Source: JACQQW01 sp964520655 (GTDB lineage Bacteria > Omnitrophota > Gorgyraeia > Zapsychrales > Fredricksoniimonadaceae). From it: a DNA stretch of 11,237 bases. Position numbers and translations under genes: made by a program. The notes beneath the pieces were generated by a model. It made no database searches, was not told the origin of the DNA, and was given only the letters and a program-made list of their open reading frames with translations. The stretch covers positions 1 through 11,237 of the forward strand of contig CAZFNI010000032.1 in NCBI GenBank assembly GCA_964520655.1, in the 5' to 3' direction. Shown here piece by piece: positions 1 through 9,100 of the stretch (position 1 is its first letter; each line of letters begins with the position of its first letter).

Positions 1-912
1 GTTTATTTCCAATCTGTTATGTATTCCAAACCAATTAATGTCCATTATGAAATTAAAACATTTTTTGTTTTTCAATCTAATGTTAAAACGTAATTTTAAT
101 GAAAACCATGCTGATCCTTAAAATTTTTTCAAAAATGTGTCCGCGGGTTTTCGAAACATTGAGACCAAATGAAGCCTTTAATACATTGATTGGGGTTTAG
201 ATGATTTGCTCACGGGCTCGCGCTCATTAACTAATAAATTGCATTTCATGCCATTTAAGCAACACAGCCTGAAAAAACAGAGAAATCGCTGCCCGCTGCA
301 AAAACTCATGCTGCGTTATGCCTCCTGGCTTTCTTTGTGCGCCAAATACCATGGAGAAATTTCTGCGCTTACGCGGCAAGGCTGTGCCGCATTCCAGATC
401 CTGAACCTTTGTCATCCCACAAAACACCAAACTTTAAAAATTGGTCGCGGACTTCAAGCTAAAAACCCATCAGGACCTCAATGACTTATCCCGTTTAATC
501 ATGAATTTTTTCCTGACGTGAAGCTCACGCTCTGCATGGGATAGCTAAAGACCGGGGGCTTTAATAACAAATAAATGGGGCAATTCAAAGGCCTTGAAAT
601 TTGGTCATTGGAACAATATCGCTCTGGAAAATATCCAATCAATGCACCGTGCCACCCTTTCTTGTGCTAAAAGACCTGCGTGATAACCGGCTGGTCTAGA
701 CAGGGCTTTGAGCGTTGATGAAGAGAACCATGGAAGAACAAAAACGATCAGGAAATTATAACATTCTGTCCTTTAATTTAGCCGTTCAATGGATGGGTGA
801 TCGTCGCGCTTGATGTGATAACGACGAGAGAAGAAATGTTGTTACGCTTACTGCTTTTGCTTTAATGAGGAATGCTTATTAATATACGCCCTGCTTGGTA
901 ATTACGGCGCGT
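1..912. other. AT-rich stretch without a supportable gene
   Basis: No convincing gene, RNA gene, mobile element or terminator is visible here. The first 140 bases or so are very AT-rich, and the remainder is in the low-to-mid 40s percent GC by hand count, below the pilus genes to the right. Open frames are short and unrecognisable: 92 codons on the plus strand at 206-484, 67 codons on the minus strand at 227-430, and 31 codons on the plus strand at 718-813. The two longest overlap on opposite strands and resemble no family I know. Small inverted repeats occur at 373-390 (6-bp arms) and 517-529 (5-bp arms), both without a T-tract. The stretch lies immediately downstream of the pilus cluster and could be a decayed gene or a true spacer. 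Confidence 0.6.
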
Positions 913-3900
913 TTATCTCTGTAGAAAATCTTTGAGATTGGATAGTGGAAGAATGTTGATAACAACGGGGGCTAAACCGGCAGCGTTCCTGGTGTTCTCG
1001 AGGAGCTCCGGAGTCATATTGAGACGAATATTCTGGCCGCTGTTGGAGATATTCAACGCAATTGTATTGAGATCAATACCCCCGTAAGAGGCTTGCTCTT
1101 CATCATTGCTTGCGGGCAATTCTTTGCTTTTCATGGCATTGTCGATAACTTCAACCCCAACCGAAGGGTCTATTTTTTCTTTTAAAATCACGCTGGATGC
1201 TGCGACAAGCCCACCAGGTGAAAATACTGCAACTTTTGGGGCCCCGCCTGTCAAATAAGGGATTAAAACATCCGTCATTCTTTGGGCTCTGCTTTCCGCA
1301 AACCTAGCTACTTCTTCATAAAGAGCTATCTGCTTGCGGACAATTGGGACATCCTCAGGAAAATCCCTTGCTAACTCTCTTTCAAGGATGGTTATTTGCT
1401 CGGTAAATTTTTCTTTCGCTGCTAAATGTCCAGCCACCGTCGTAGAAGCATACCCGATCTCACCTAGAAATTTTATCAGGTCTCTTGGAATAGCCCCTTT
1501 TTTCCGACCTTCCGCTTGACGATCACCAACCCAGAACCGCTGTAATTGCTGATACTTATCGATCAAATCGCTAACTTCCTTCAATCTCGGGTCATTAGAT
1601 AGAGGAATACCTACAGACTTAGTTTCCAGCCCTTCAATAACCTGAGGATTTGTCATGTACATATACTCCCAAGAAGTTAAAACCAAACCCCTGGCAAGCT
1701 TAATCGACAATTCCAGAAATTTTTCTTCTTGTACAACTGGAAATCTGGAATTCGCAAATCCCTCTCTGACAATTTTTTCAACAAGATCCCATTTTACTTT
1801 AGCAATTTTGGGATCAAAATTCTTTGGATTCTCCACATTAACGGGAAATATAATCTGTTTGATATCCGGATTACGTTTTAACGCATCGATAAAACTATCA
1901 ATGCTTAATTCATACGCCGCTATCTCCACATTACCACCCATTTCACTCACCGCTTCCCAAAATCTAGCCTTAAAATCGGATTTGTCCTTGGTCGTCAATA
2001 AATTCCAGACCTTAGCGCGCACCGGATTTGAAAACGTCAGAGCCCCCACCAATACAACTCCCGGCTTGATTTTCCCCCCTGAAATCTCAACCCTCTGTGA
2101 CGTCGACGGCACAGCTTTCGCGATACTTGCCGCTATATCTGGTCTGACGAGATAAATGACCGGGGTCCCGTTTAACGGCTTGACGCCCTCAAGAACTGTC
2201 GCCGCCATTTTTTCCGGCGTGTCGGCGCGGTCGATCTTGATCTTAACAGCGCTGCGACCAACCAGTGGATAGGGCTTCGTGACTGTCAGGTCATCGTACA
2301 CTTTAAAGAGATCTTTGGGCTCAACCGTGGCCAATAAAGTTTCCAACGGCAGCATCAACAGGCGCAATTCCAAAACCCCATTCCTAGATTGCTCCGTGGA
2401 GAGCCCGGGTGTTTTAAGCAATGCCTCTAATTTAGCTTCCAAAACCCTGCGTTCTTCCTCCGCTGTTTTTTGGTCAAATGGTTTTGGCGTAATGTCCTGA
2501 GCGTCAAAATTGGCCGTGACCACAACCGCGTTGGGGTCTTTGCCAAGCGCCGCATAGGCTTTCCTTAAACTCTCCCGAACACGGATGATCGCTTCGCGGG
2601 TCTCATCTCGATAAACCAATTGCAGCAGCTTTAATGTCCGCTCTTTCGCATCTCCGGTGCCATAAACTAGTTTGTGTATCTCGGAGACAAGACGGGCATC
2701 TGTGCTTGTCATCGACACATATTCCGGCAAAGAAGCCTTGATCGGCGTGTCGCCTGTCTGCGTGGCGGCTAACGCCAGTACCGCGGCCCCGGTCGCGGCC
2801 ACTTTTAGAACATCTCTCCTTTTAATGCTCCTGATCCTGTCCATCTTGCCGTTTAAGGGGATAGAACCAATATTGTTGAGCACGACATGCACCAAACTCA
2901 GTGTCCGGCGGCCGATCGCCGCTAACTGGGCGGTGGTCATGGCTGAATCCGGCCTGACCTTCATTTCCCTGCCGACCATGGCAAATGAAGCCCCGCCCGA
3001 AAAATATTTACGCGGGATCAACTTCTTGGTCAACGGGTCAGCTTCTTCCTTGATATAGTTATACGCCCCAGCCTTAAAGGCTTCCAAATACTGAAGATAG
3101 ATCTTTTCCTTTGTCTGGTCATCGCTAAAATCGATCCCCGCGGTCTTATTCTTATCCGCATATCCCAGGCTGATGACGCTGTCCTTGAGTTTCTTTTTAT
3201 ACCAGGTGGCCAGGATCAGCGCATGATAGACCTGGCGGATCGGAGCAAAATTACGACCTTCGTTGACCTCTTTGGTCAATAATGGGATAACAACCTCCCG
3301 GACAATGTCAGTGCCCAATTTCTGGGAATCAGCCTTTCCCTGAGGCTTCTGGGCCTTATTAAGGGCCAAATAATCGCCCTCCAGCAAAACTTTTAAGGAC
3401 GCATGGCTCACATAGGCCGTCCCGTTGGCCGCATTCTCATAAACATCCGCCTTATCAGGCACGATCCACACCTTGTTGAATGTATTGATCGGAACCCGGG
3501 TGGTGCCAAAACGTTTGGCCGCCTGCGCGTAAACACGGCTCCAGAATTCTTTACCAGTCTTGCTTTCAGGATAGATCATTGAAGCTGTAAGTTGTTTGAG
3601 GATATAGTCTTGCGCTAAAAGGTCACGGCCCATTTCTGTTTGCCCAAAACTTTGCGCGACAATGCGGTCTTTTTCATAAGGGCTTAAGTTGACCCACAGA
3701 TCCCCTGCCGGGGTGGTGACAGATGCCAAAAAATACTTAACCAATTTGGTGGATTCATCCTTGAGGGCGGAAGCAGGGACCGTTGAATCGCCCTGATCGA
3801 GCACAAACTCAAAGCGCAGAGGGTCTTGCGGATGCACCTTGATCCCGCGCAGGGTCGGCGCCTCAAATGAAGGGCTCATGCTGACCATGGTCCCCGGTTT

Positions 3901-4002
3901 AGGCAAAAGAATAGCACTTGAACCAACGCCGTCCGCCGCCATCACGGGGCGCAATGTGTCAAGTAAAAAACAAACTATTAAAATAAAAGAAAATTTCTTC
4001 AT
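913..4002 (-). CDS. Large secreted protein of Omnitrophota-type architecture with an internal Tat-like segment
   Basis: This encodes an exported protein of unknown function, 1029 residues from the chosen ATG. Residues 1-22 form a Sec signal peptide (KK, hydrophobic core, VMA before AD). A TTG 45 bases upstream (4045-4047) keeps the frame open, but it would bury the signal, so ATG at 4000-4002 is preferred although no Shine-Dalgarno sequence is visible. Residues about 60-345 are an N-terminal domain (motifs YFLASVTTP, GQTEMGRDLLAQDY, NTFNKVWIVPDKA, ATWYKK, PRKYFSGG) that I recall from secreted proteins of Candidatus Omnitrophota. At 387-420 comes a Tat-like signal (twin Arg at 395-396, then an Ala-rich core). 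Residues 430-870 are an alpha/beta region I cannot name, followed by a charged, possibly coiled-coil stretch at about 860-905, a VAVFSPGG motif at 924-931, and a GGIDLN tail from 974. No catalytic motif is recognised. The gene starts 46 nt after tadC on the same strand, so it is probably cotranscribed with the Tad genes. GC falls within the gene near 2000-2040. Confidence 0.85.
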   Translation of the reverse strand: MKKFSFILIVCFLLDTLRPVMAADGVGSSAILLPKPGTMVSMSPSFEAPTLRGIKVHPQDPLRFEFVLDQGDSTVPASALKDESTKLVKYFLASVTTPAGDLWVNLSPYEKDRIVAQSFGQTEMGRDLLAQDYILKQLTASMIYPESKTGKEFWSRVYAQAAKRFGTTRVPINTFNKVWIVPDKADVYENAANGTAYVSHASLKVLLEGDYLALNKAQKPQGKADSQKLGTDIVREVVIPLLTKEVNEGRNFAPIRQVYHALILATWYKKKLKDSVISLGYADKNKTAGIDFSDDQTKEKIYLQYLEAFKAGAYNYIKEEADPLTKKLIPRKYFSGGASFAMVGREMKVRPDSAMTTAQLAAIGRRTLSLVHVVLNNIGSIPLNGKMDRIRSIKRRDVLKVAATGAAVLALAATQTGDTPIKASLPEYVSMTSTDARLVSEIHKLVYGTGDAKERTLKLLQLVYRDETREAIIRVRESLRKAYAALGKDPNAVVVTANFDAQDITPKPFDQKTAEEERRVLEAKLEALLKTPGLSTEQSRNGVLELRLLMLPLETLLATVEPKDLFKVYDDLTVTKPYPLVGRSAVKIKIDRADTPEKMAATVLEGVKPLNGTPVIYLVRPDIAASIAKAVPSTSQRVEISGGKIKPGVVLVGALTFSNPVRAKVWNLLTTKDKSDFKARFWEAVSEMGGNVEIAAYELSIDSFIDALKRNPDIKQIIFPVNVENPKNFDPKIAKVKWDLVEKIVREGFANSRFPVVQEEKFLELSIKLARGLVLTSWEYMYMTNPQVIEGLETKSVGIPLSNDPRLKEVSDLIDKYQQLQRFWVGDRQAEGRKKGAIPRDLIKFLGEIGYASTTVAGHLAAKEKFTEQITILERELARDFPEDVPIVRKQIALYEEVARFAESRAQRMTDVLIPYLTGGAPKVAVFSPGGLVAASSVILKEKIDPSVGVEVIDNAMKSKELPASNDEEQASYGGIDLNTIALNISNSGQNIRLNMTPELLENTRNAAGLAPVVINILPLSNLKDFLQR
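2743..2844 (-). other. Internal Tat-type signal-like segment in the secreted protein
   Basis: This codes residues 387-420 of the secreted protein. Read alone it looks like a complete twin-arginine signal peptide: Met-Asp-Arg-Ile-Arg, then SIKRRDVLK (compare the consensus S/T-RR-x-F-L-K), then an Ala/Val/Leu-rich core ending ALAATQTGD. The first residue is an in-frame ATG at 2842-2844, but the bases before it show no good Shine-Dalgarno sequence, so internal initiation is only a possibility. It could equally be a linker or a membrane segment left by fusion of two once-separate exported proteins. The motif is directly visible; its activity is inference. Confidence 0.55.
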
Positions 4003-4048
4003 GGACAGTGAAAGGGTAACATGCAGGAAAGCGCTTTGCAAGCACAAT
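4003..4048 (-). promoter_or_regulatory. Junction between tadC and the secreted-protein gene
   Basis: This 46-base gap separates the tadC stop from the preferred ATG at 4000-4002. It contains no terminator-like hairpin, no clear promoter and no purine-rich ribosome site; the bases just before the ATG read CCTTTCACTGTCC. The in-frame TTG at 4045-4047 offers an alternative start. It is the least tightly coupled junction of the cluster. Confidence 0.4.
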
Positions 4049-4978
4049 TTACTGCATGGACCCCATTTTCTGCAGCGGATTATTCTGGAAGAAATCCAGA
4101 AAGACCGGACCGGCCACTAAAATGGCAACGACCGGGAAAATGAACAATAACAGCGGCACCAGCATCTTTAAAGGAGCCTTCATAGCCATCTGCTCCCCAC
4201 GGCGAAAACGCGCGTCGCGCATGTCTTCGGAAAGGATGTTCAGCGCTTCACTGACCGAGGTCCCCATGCGATCGGCCTGGATAAGTGTTCTGGCAAAAGT
4301 GGAAAGGTCCGCCAGTTCATATTTGCGTGCCATGTCGCGCAGCGCGTCGCGTCGCGGCTTGCCCACATTGATCTCCTGGATCATGTTCTGCAGTTCCATG
4401 ATGATGTTAGTCTTGCTCGACTTTTCAATGACGTACTTTAACGCCATCATGAAATCTAGACCAGCGTTCACGCATAACCCAAGAAGATCGACGGTATCAG
4501 GCAGGTCCCTGACGATGGAATCACGCACTTTCTTCACCTGTCCCCGCAGCCAGAATTCCGGCAGGAAATACGCCGCGCCGATGGCAAAGAACAATCCCAT
4601 GATAAAACCCTCTGAGTTCGGTTCAACCACCGAGAACACGCACCAGACAAAACACAGGATCAAAAGCTCCTTGATCAGGATGAACTCTTCCGGCGTGATC
4701 GGAACCCTGGCCATGGCTAAGTCCTTGGCGATGCGCTGCCCCAGGGAACCAACGACAAAAGGTTTATTAATGACCGCGAACCGCTGGCTCATGTCAGAGA
4801 TAAAGAAGGCAAAACCCGTCTTTTTATTCTGCCGACCCGGAGAGACGATGCCCGTCACGGCCGCATCGGTCATGGGATCCATGTTTAGCGTCGGACGCAG
4901 GACGATCTTAAACGGGATGAACATGAGCGCGATCGTCAAGATCGTTAAAAAAACAAATAATAGTCCCCAGAAAAACAT
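4049..4978 (-). CDS. tadC: TadC, Tad/Flp pilus inner-membrane platform protein
   Basis: TadC is one of two related polytopic inner-membrane proteins that form the assembly platform of the tight-adherence (Flp, type IVc) pilus. It works with TadB and the TadA ATPase to move pilin subunits out of the membrane. The 309-residue length is normal. Hydrophobic segments are visible at about 2-24, 101-117, 123-141 and 268-294. The T2SF domain (GspF family) spans about 150-290, with RDLPDTVDLLGLCVNAGLDF at 157-176, GKPRRDALRDMA at 206-217, and the TadC hallmark F(A/S)RTLIQADRMGTS at about 228-241, ending in EDMRDARFRRGEQMA before the last membrane segments. ATG at 4976-4978 is preceded by AAGGA nine bases upstream and starts 2 nt after the tadB stop, so the two are translationally coupled. 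The N-terminus (MFFWGLLFVFL) resembles that of TadB, as expected for paralogues. Confidence 0.94.
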   Translation of the reverse strand: MFFWGLLFVFLTILTIALMFIPFKIVLRPTLNMDPMTDAAVTGIVSPGRQNKKTGFAFFISDMSQRFAVINKPFVVGSLGQRIAKDLAMARVPITPEEFILIKELLILCFVWCVFSVVEPNSEGFIMGLFFAIGAAYFLPEFWLRGQVKKVRDSIVRDLPDTVDLLGLCVNAGLDFMMALKYVIEKSSKTNIIMELQNMIQEINVGKPRRDALRDMARKYELADLSTFARTLIQADRMGTSVSEALNILSEDMRDARFRRGEQMAMKAPLKMLVPLLLFIFPVVAILVAGPVFLDFFQNNPLQKMGSMQ

Positions 4979-4980
4979 GG

Positions 4981-5838
4981 TTAAAAGTCCTTAAAGGTTG
5001 ATATTTTCCAAATACTGCCCGCACCCAATAACCACATCACGATACACGCCACCGCCAGCTGCTGGCCTAAGGGCGTATTGCGCATTGAATCAAAGAAATG
5101 GGGATTGCTCGATGAGACCAGAAAGAAGAACGCCACCGGCAGACCTGACATGACCACGCCCTGGATCTTTCCCTGGATCGTCAACGTCGTCAAGCTTTGC
5201 TCGATCTTGCGGCGCTCACGGGTCGAGGCAATGATCCTGGAGAAAATAAGGGCCAGGTTCCCCCCTGTCTCACGCGCCAAAAGGATGGCGGTCACAACCT
5301 GCTGCATCGAGGGGGAGGGCATCCGTTTGTATAAACGATTCAAGCTGTCGTCCAAGGCAACGCCCATTTTATTTTCTCCCAGGACGATCCCAAATTCCTG
5401 ACGGATCGGGTCCGGCATCTCTTCCACCACCGCTTCGATGGCCTGGATCAAGCTTAAACCGCCGCGGAAAGAGCTGGACATGATCATCAACGCGTCCATC
5501 AGCTGATTGCCAAAGATCCTTTTGCGTTTACTGATGAGCATGCTTAACTGCAGGCGGGGGATAATGATCCCAACAACAATACCGACAATAATACCCGCCA
5601 TCTTCATGTCCGCCGGCGCGAAAATAATAGCCGCCGCGCCCAAGAACAGCGGCACATACAGCAAAAGCTTCTGGGTCTTTTTCATCTGGTCTTCACTTAA
5701 GACCGCGTCATATTTGACCGCGAACTGGGCCTGGCTCTTCTGAGACATGGCCTCAGCCCTGGTCACCATGAACGGCACGATGACGAGCACGCCTATCAAT
5801 ACAGCCAGAAAAATAAAGAATAATGCGATAAAGAACAT
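4981..5838 (-). CDS. tadB: TadB, Tad/Flp pilus inner-membrane platform protein
   Basis: TadB is the partner of TadC in the inner-membrane platform of the Flp pilus machine. The 285 residues match the family's usual size. Hydrophobic stretches lie at about 2-24, 58-75, 79-94, 225-242 and 261-279. The T2SF domain runs from about 108 to 240 and shows the TadB pattern: FGNQLMDALMIMSSSFRGGL at 109-128, the SLIQAIE helix, then LARETGGNLALIFSRI at 187-202 and RERRKIEQSLTTLTIQGKIQ at 207-226. Upstream, the Flp-like gene ends 10 nt before the ATG, and AGGGA sits only three bases before it, so coupling to upstream translation is likely. The order pilin-tadB-tadC is the standard arrangement of platform genes. 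No sign of truncation or frameshift is seen. Confidence 0.94.
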   Translation of the reverse strand: MFFIALFFIFLAVLIGVLVIVPFMVTRAEAMSQKSQAQFAVKYDAVLSEDQMKKTQKLLLYVPLFLGAAAIIFAPADMKMAGIIVGIVVGIIIPRLQLSMLISKRKRIFGNQLMDALMIMSSSFRGGLSLIQAIEAVVEEMPDPIRQEFGIVLGENKMGVALDDSLNRLYKRMPSPSMQQVVTAILLARETGGNLALIFSRIIASTRERRKIEQSLTTLTIQGKIQGVVMSGLPVAFFFLVSSSNPHFFDSMRNTPLGQQLAVACIVMWLLGAGSIWKISTFKDF

Positions 5839-5848
5839 ATGTCCCTAA

Positions 5849-6187
5849 TTAATGGTTCTTACAAAAAGCTGTTTCGCACCCCTGTTTGACCTGATCTTCA
5901 CAAGTATAGTCGCCGGGATCGCAGGCCTGCACCGATTGCTGATAGCATGTGGCATCATACCAAATGCCCGAATTATCGCTTGTCGCCGAATAATCACAAT
6001 CGATCGTGTTGGTATTATAACGGCGGCCGAACGCGAATGAATCGCCGCTTTTTTTCCAATTCCCGACAAACGCGCGCGTCACATAGGGCTTGATCACAAC
6101 GATAGCCCCGATAATGATTATAACCAGACACAAATATTCCACAAGCGAACTGGCTGTTTTTTTATGGATGCCGGACATTATGGACAT
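5849..6187 (-). CDS. Flp-like prepilin with a cysteine-rich C-terminal extension
   Basis: This is the probable fibre subunit (Flp-type pilin) of the Tad pilus, or a minor pilin. The 112 residues start with a short basic leader (HKK at 8-10). The Flp signature follows: a possible cleavage after Ala12, so that the mature protein would begin SSLVEY with Glu at +5 and Tyr at +6, then a hydrophobic helix at about 19-32 with four consecutive Ile. Most Flp leaders end in Gly; Ala at -1 is unusual. Flp pilins usually have a short tail without Cys, whereas this one has about 75 residues after the helix with six Cys (64, 81, 89, 96, 104, 109), suggesting a small disulphide-bonded head. The first ATG (6185-6187) overlaps the TadG-like gene by 10 nt; a second ATG at 6176-6178 forms a TAATG overlap and would remove three residues. 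Neither start has a strong ribosome site. Its place directly before tadB supports a pilin role. Confidence 0.72.
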   Translation of the reverse strand: MSIMSGIHKKTASSLVEYLCLVIIIIGAIVVIKPYVTRAFVGNWKKSGDSFAFGRRYNTNTIDCDYSATSDNSGIWYDATCYQQSVQACDPGDYTCEDQVKQGCETAFCKNH

Positions 6188-9100
6188 GGCTCGAAATAAA
6201 CTCCCATGGTATCGGTCCTGTTATCTTTCCCGTAATGCGCGCACATCGTCGTTGTTGTCCCTTGTGGCATCAGATCATCCACAATATGATTATAACAGGT
6301 CGCCGCGTCCCCGCTGGTGGCCGTCCCGGCGATCAAAAACGCTCCTTTGATCATATCCTGGGTCCTGATGTCCGCCCCCCATACCGCCCCCAATTGGGCC
6401 AGTGTGTTCGGGCTTGTGCTGATGCCGATATTTTTGCCAAAACATGCCGCCGCCGGAGATGCCTGTTTAGCAGTGCCGGGTTTCCTGAAATTCACCGTCC
6501 AGATGGGCAGCTTATTCCTGAACTTGATCGCGTCATGATCTTCGTCCCAGCGGGTAACTTCCACCTTCACCAGATTTTCATAATCTTTGAGGAAATAACA
6601 GCGGGTGGATCCCAAAAACCCTTTCCGCTTAGTCCCCACCGACGGCAAATTCGCGGGAAGAATGACTTTCGCCCTGATCACGTGCCAATATCCCGGCCGG
6701 GGAGGGGAGATAGAGGGAGGATTCTCATCCTGCCATCCATAGATCATGGTATTAGGGACACTGTCAATGACCGCTGAATTGGATGACGATTTCGCCGCGA
6801 TCAATGACGCGACAGGCCCGGCCAAGAACGCCTGAAGCTTTGTGTTGAAACTATCGATAGCGTCGCTGGCTGTCTTGATGTTATCCCTGATGGACTTTAA
6901 GAATAAGTACCTGGTCCTAAACGGTGCCGGATCATTGACCAGATCGACCCCATTCATCTGGTATTTTTCGTTCCCGTCCATGCTGTTATCCAGCCATGTC
7001 TGATAGTTGCCGGAATGAGTGGTCCACGTCGTATCGTTGGTGCACACGTCATACGCCGGCGGCGGATTGCCGTAGAGCGACCTTGGGAATACCTGCCCTG
7101 CGTCACATTCCGGAACAGGAGGCAGCACTGGAACAGCCGCGCAGTACTGCTCGCGCGTTATGCCCCCGTTAAAAGTGGCGCGGCTGTTGGTCAGCCATAT
7201 GGCATAATCCGCCGGGTTTGTACAGGCATCCGGTATCGGAACAACTGTTGATGCTGGCAGCGCACTGCATGTCGGTGGCATGGTCCCGCTCGAACAAATA
7301 CTATCCACCGTGATCCCCCCGTAAGCGGCGATCCTGGAAGTCAACCAGGTCCTGAATGCTCCTCCTGCCACGCACCCATCATACCCGGGCATCCCTGTAT
7401 TGTCTGCCAGCGGCGGGAAGAAACATGATGCCGGCTGGGGCGGACAGGCCGGCCATATCGTCGGGCCGAACGCGGCCAGATTGCAGGCAACCCATGCATC
7501 ATATGCCGCGCTGCAGGCGATATACGCGGGTTCTACGCCGCATCCCGAATTGATACCGCCAAATGTTCCACACACCCTGTCCGTGTTGCCCGAAGCACAA
7601 TAACCGGGGGTCCCCTTTGCCATGACAATGGAAGCCTGGCACGTTTGATATTCCGCGGCAACCTGCGCGTTGAATATGGCTGTATTGATGTCCTTCTGAC
7701 AAGTCGCGAATGTCTGCGCTTTGATCACATTGGCAAAATCATCCTGACAGGCTTTGTATTTGCTGGCCTTGGTGGCGTCCTCTTTGATCTTATCGATCTT
7801 CTCCTGGCATCGTTTAAAGTAATAATGCGCGCCCTGGGCTGCGTCTCCGTCGGAGTACCACCGCAGACAGTTGATGACCGACCCGATACTCCCCCAGGCG
7901 ACCGACCCCAAATTGGTAATCTCCGCCACTTCCTTAACGGACAACCCTGCCGCATCCGCCGGCACACACCATGCCCCGTTATCGGCGAACAAATTATCAT
8001 TAAGCCATGGTTTTAAATAGCTGTCCCATGCCGTCAGGCGGCGTTTGATGGTATACAAAAATCCCCCGTCAGGACCGTCGGAACAGACATTGGCATTGGT
8101 GCCGTCGCATTTCGGTCCCAGCCAATAAGCGGCATTGGAATCCCCTCCTGATGCATACCAGGTATCCAGTGTTTGAGCCAGTTCTGCGGGCGTATTCTGC
8201 AGCAGCTTTTGTCCCCAGCGATAAAAGATCTTTAACTGGTCGATCGTATCATCCAGCTGGTCTTCCGGCCAGGCATCCGCGGGCATGCCGCCGGCCGCCG
8301 AGCAACAGTCATCCGCGCCGCAATTGAATTTCGTGCAGAGGTCATACGGCCAGCTAGGGTGTCTTTCGCAATAAGAATCTTTCGCTGGCTTCCAGTTGAT
8401 CCCGCTTTCAGGAGCATAGAGCCCCCCTGTCCCGCCATTGGCGCAAAAATCATCCGGGGCCTTATAATTGGTGATCTCGACGACCTTATCCATGACGCGT
8501 TTCGGCAAGTTCACATCCACCGCGGCAGGTAATATTAAGGACGGGAAAGCAACAGAATCTTTAATGTGCCCCATATCCCAGAAACCCCTGAACAAGTTGG
8601 TTGTTTCATTCAACTTATTGGGAACGGGCAGCACCGGCGGCTTTGTGATGATGTAAGGGAATGGATCAAAATTACGGACCTCTTCATCGATCCCCAGCTT
8701 GGCCAAGAACGACGAATTGCCGGGGCAGGCCAAATAATTGGGACGGAAAGGATCAAAGGCCAAGGGATAGGTGTTCCCGTAAAAATCCGGCGCGCCGGAC
8801 CATACAGCCCCATTGCAGGCCGCGGGGACCGGGTCCCTGTCCGGACAGGTCGTGTCGTCTGGACGCAGCGCCTCGCCATTGTATTCCAGCGGCAGACAGC
8901 AAGGATTATAACGCGGGTCAGCTGAACCGACTTCCGCGTTGGGGATCGTGATATTAGGCAAAAAATTCTTCAATCCATTCCAGAATGCCGTCAGATCGAT
9001 CGCCGCCCGGGTGGACTTGATCCCTCGGAAATATTCTGTCATAAAGAACGAAAAGCGGGAGATCTGATCATTAGAAACACCTGTCGCAGCCGCCGACCCA

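Noticed and set aside
373..390. Inverted repeat GCGGCA / TGCCGC with 6-nt loop
   Set aside because: No T-run on either side and no partner copy; a chance hairpin is as likely.
206..484. 92-codon plus-strand ORF and the overlapping 67-codon minus-strand ORF (227-430)
   Set aside because: No ribosome site of note and no recognisable domain; the two overlap on opposite strands and the composition looks non-coding.
517..529. Inverted repeat CGTGA / TCACG with 3-nt loop
   Set aside because: The short stem has a T6 run on the wrong side for a plus-strand terminator, and the minus-strand reading is followed by A residues.
718..813. 31-codon plus-strand ORF beginning MKRTMEEQKR
   Set aside because: It is too short to support without homologues and no conserved motif is seen.
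886..912. Possible terminator just after the last stop codon (minus strand, ACGCgCC pairing with GGGCGT)
   Set aside because: The stem is about 6 bp with a bulged G and a loop of about 14 nt, and it is followed by ATATTAATAAG rather than a U-tract, so it is not a credible intrinsic terminator.
4003..4047. TTG start 45 bases upstream for the large secreted protein
   Set aside because: It would place 15 non-basic residues before a normal MKKFSF signal peptide; the ATG at 4002 gives a standard Sec signal.
4056..4994. 312-codon plus-strand ORF spanning almost all of tadC
   Set aside because: It is antisense to an unmistakable TadC, its protein has no recognisable domain and is Met/Ser/Arg-rich in the way antisense frames are. 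It is a shadow ORF.
8232..8453. Small alternative-frame ORFs within the TadG-like gene (also 7499-7702, 8610-8879, 9122-9445)
   Set aside because: They lie fully within a long well-supported frame and read as shadows of it.
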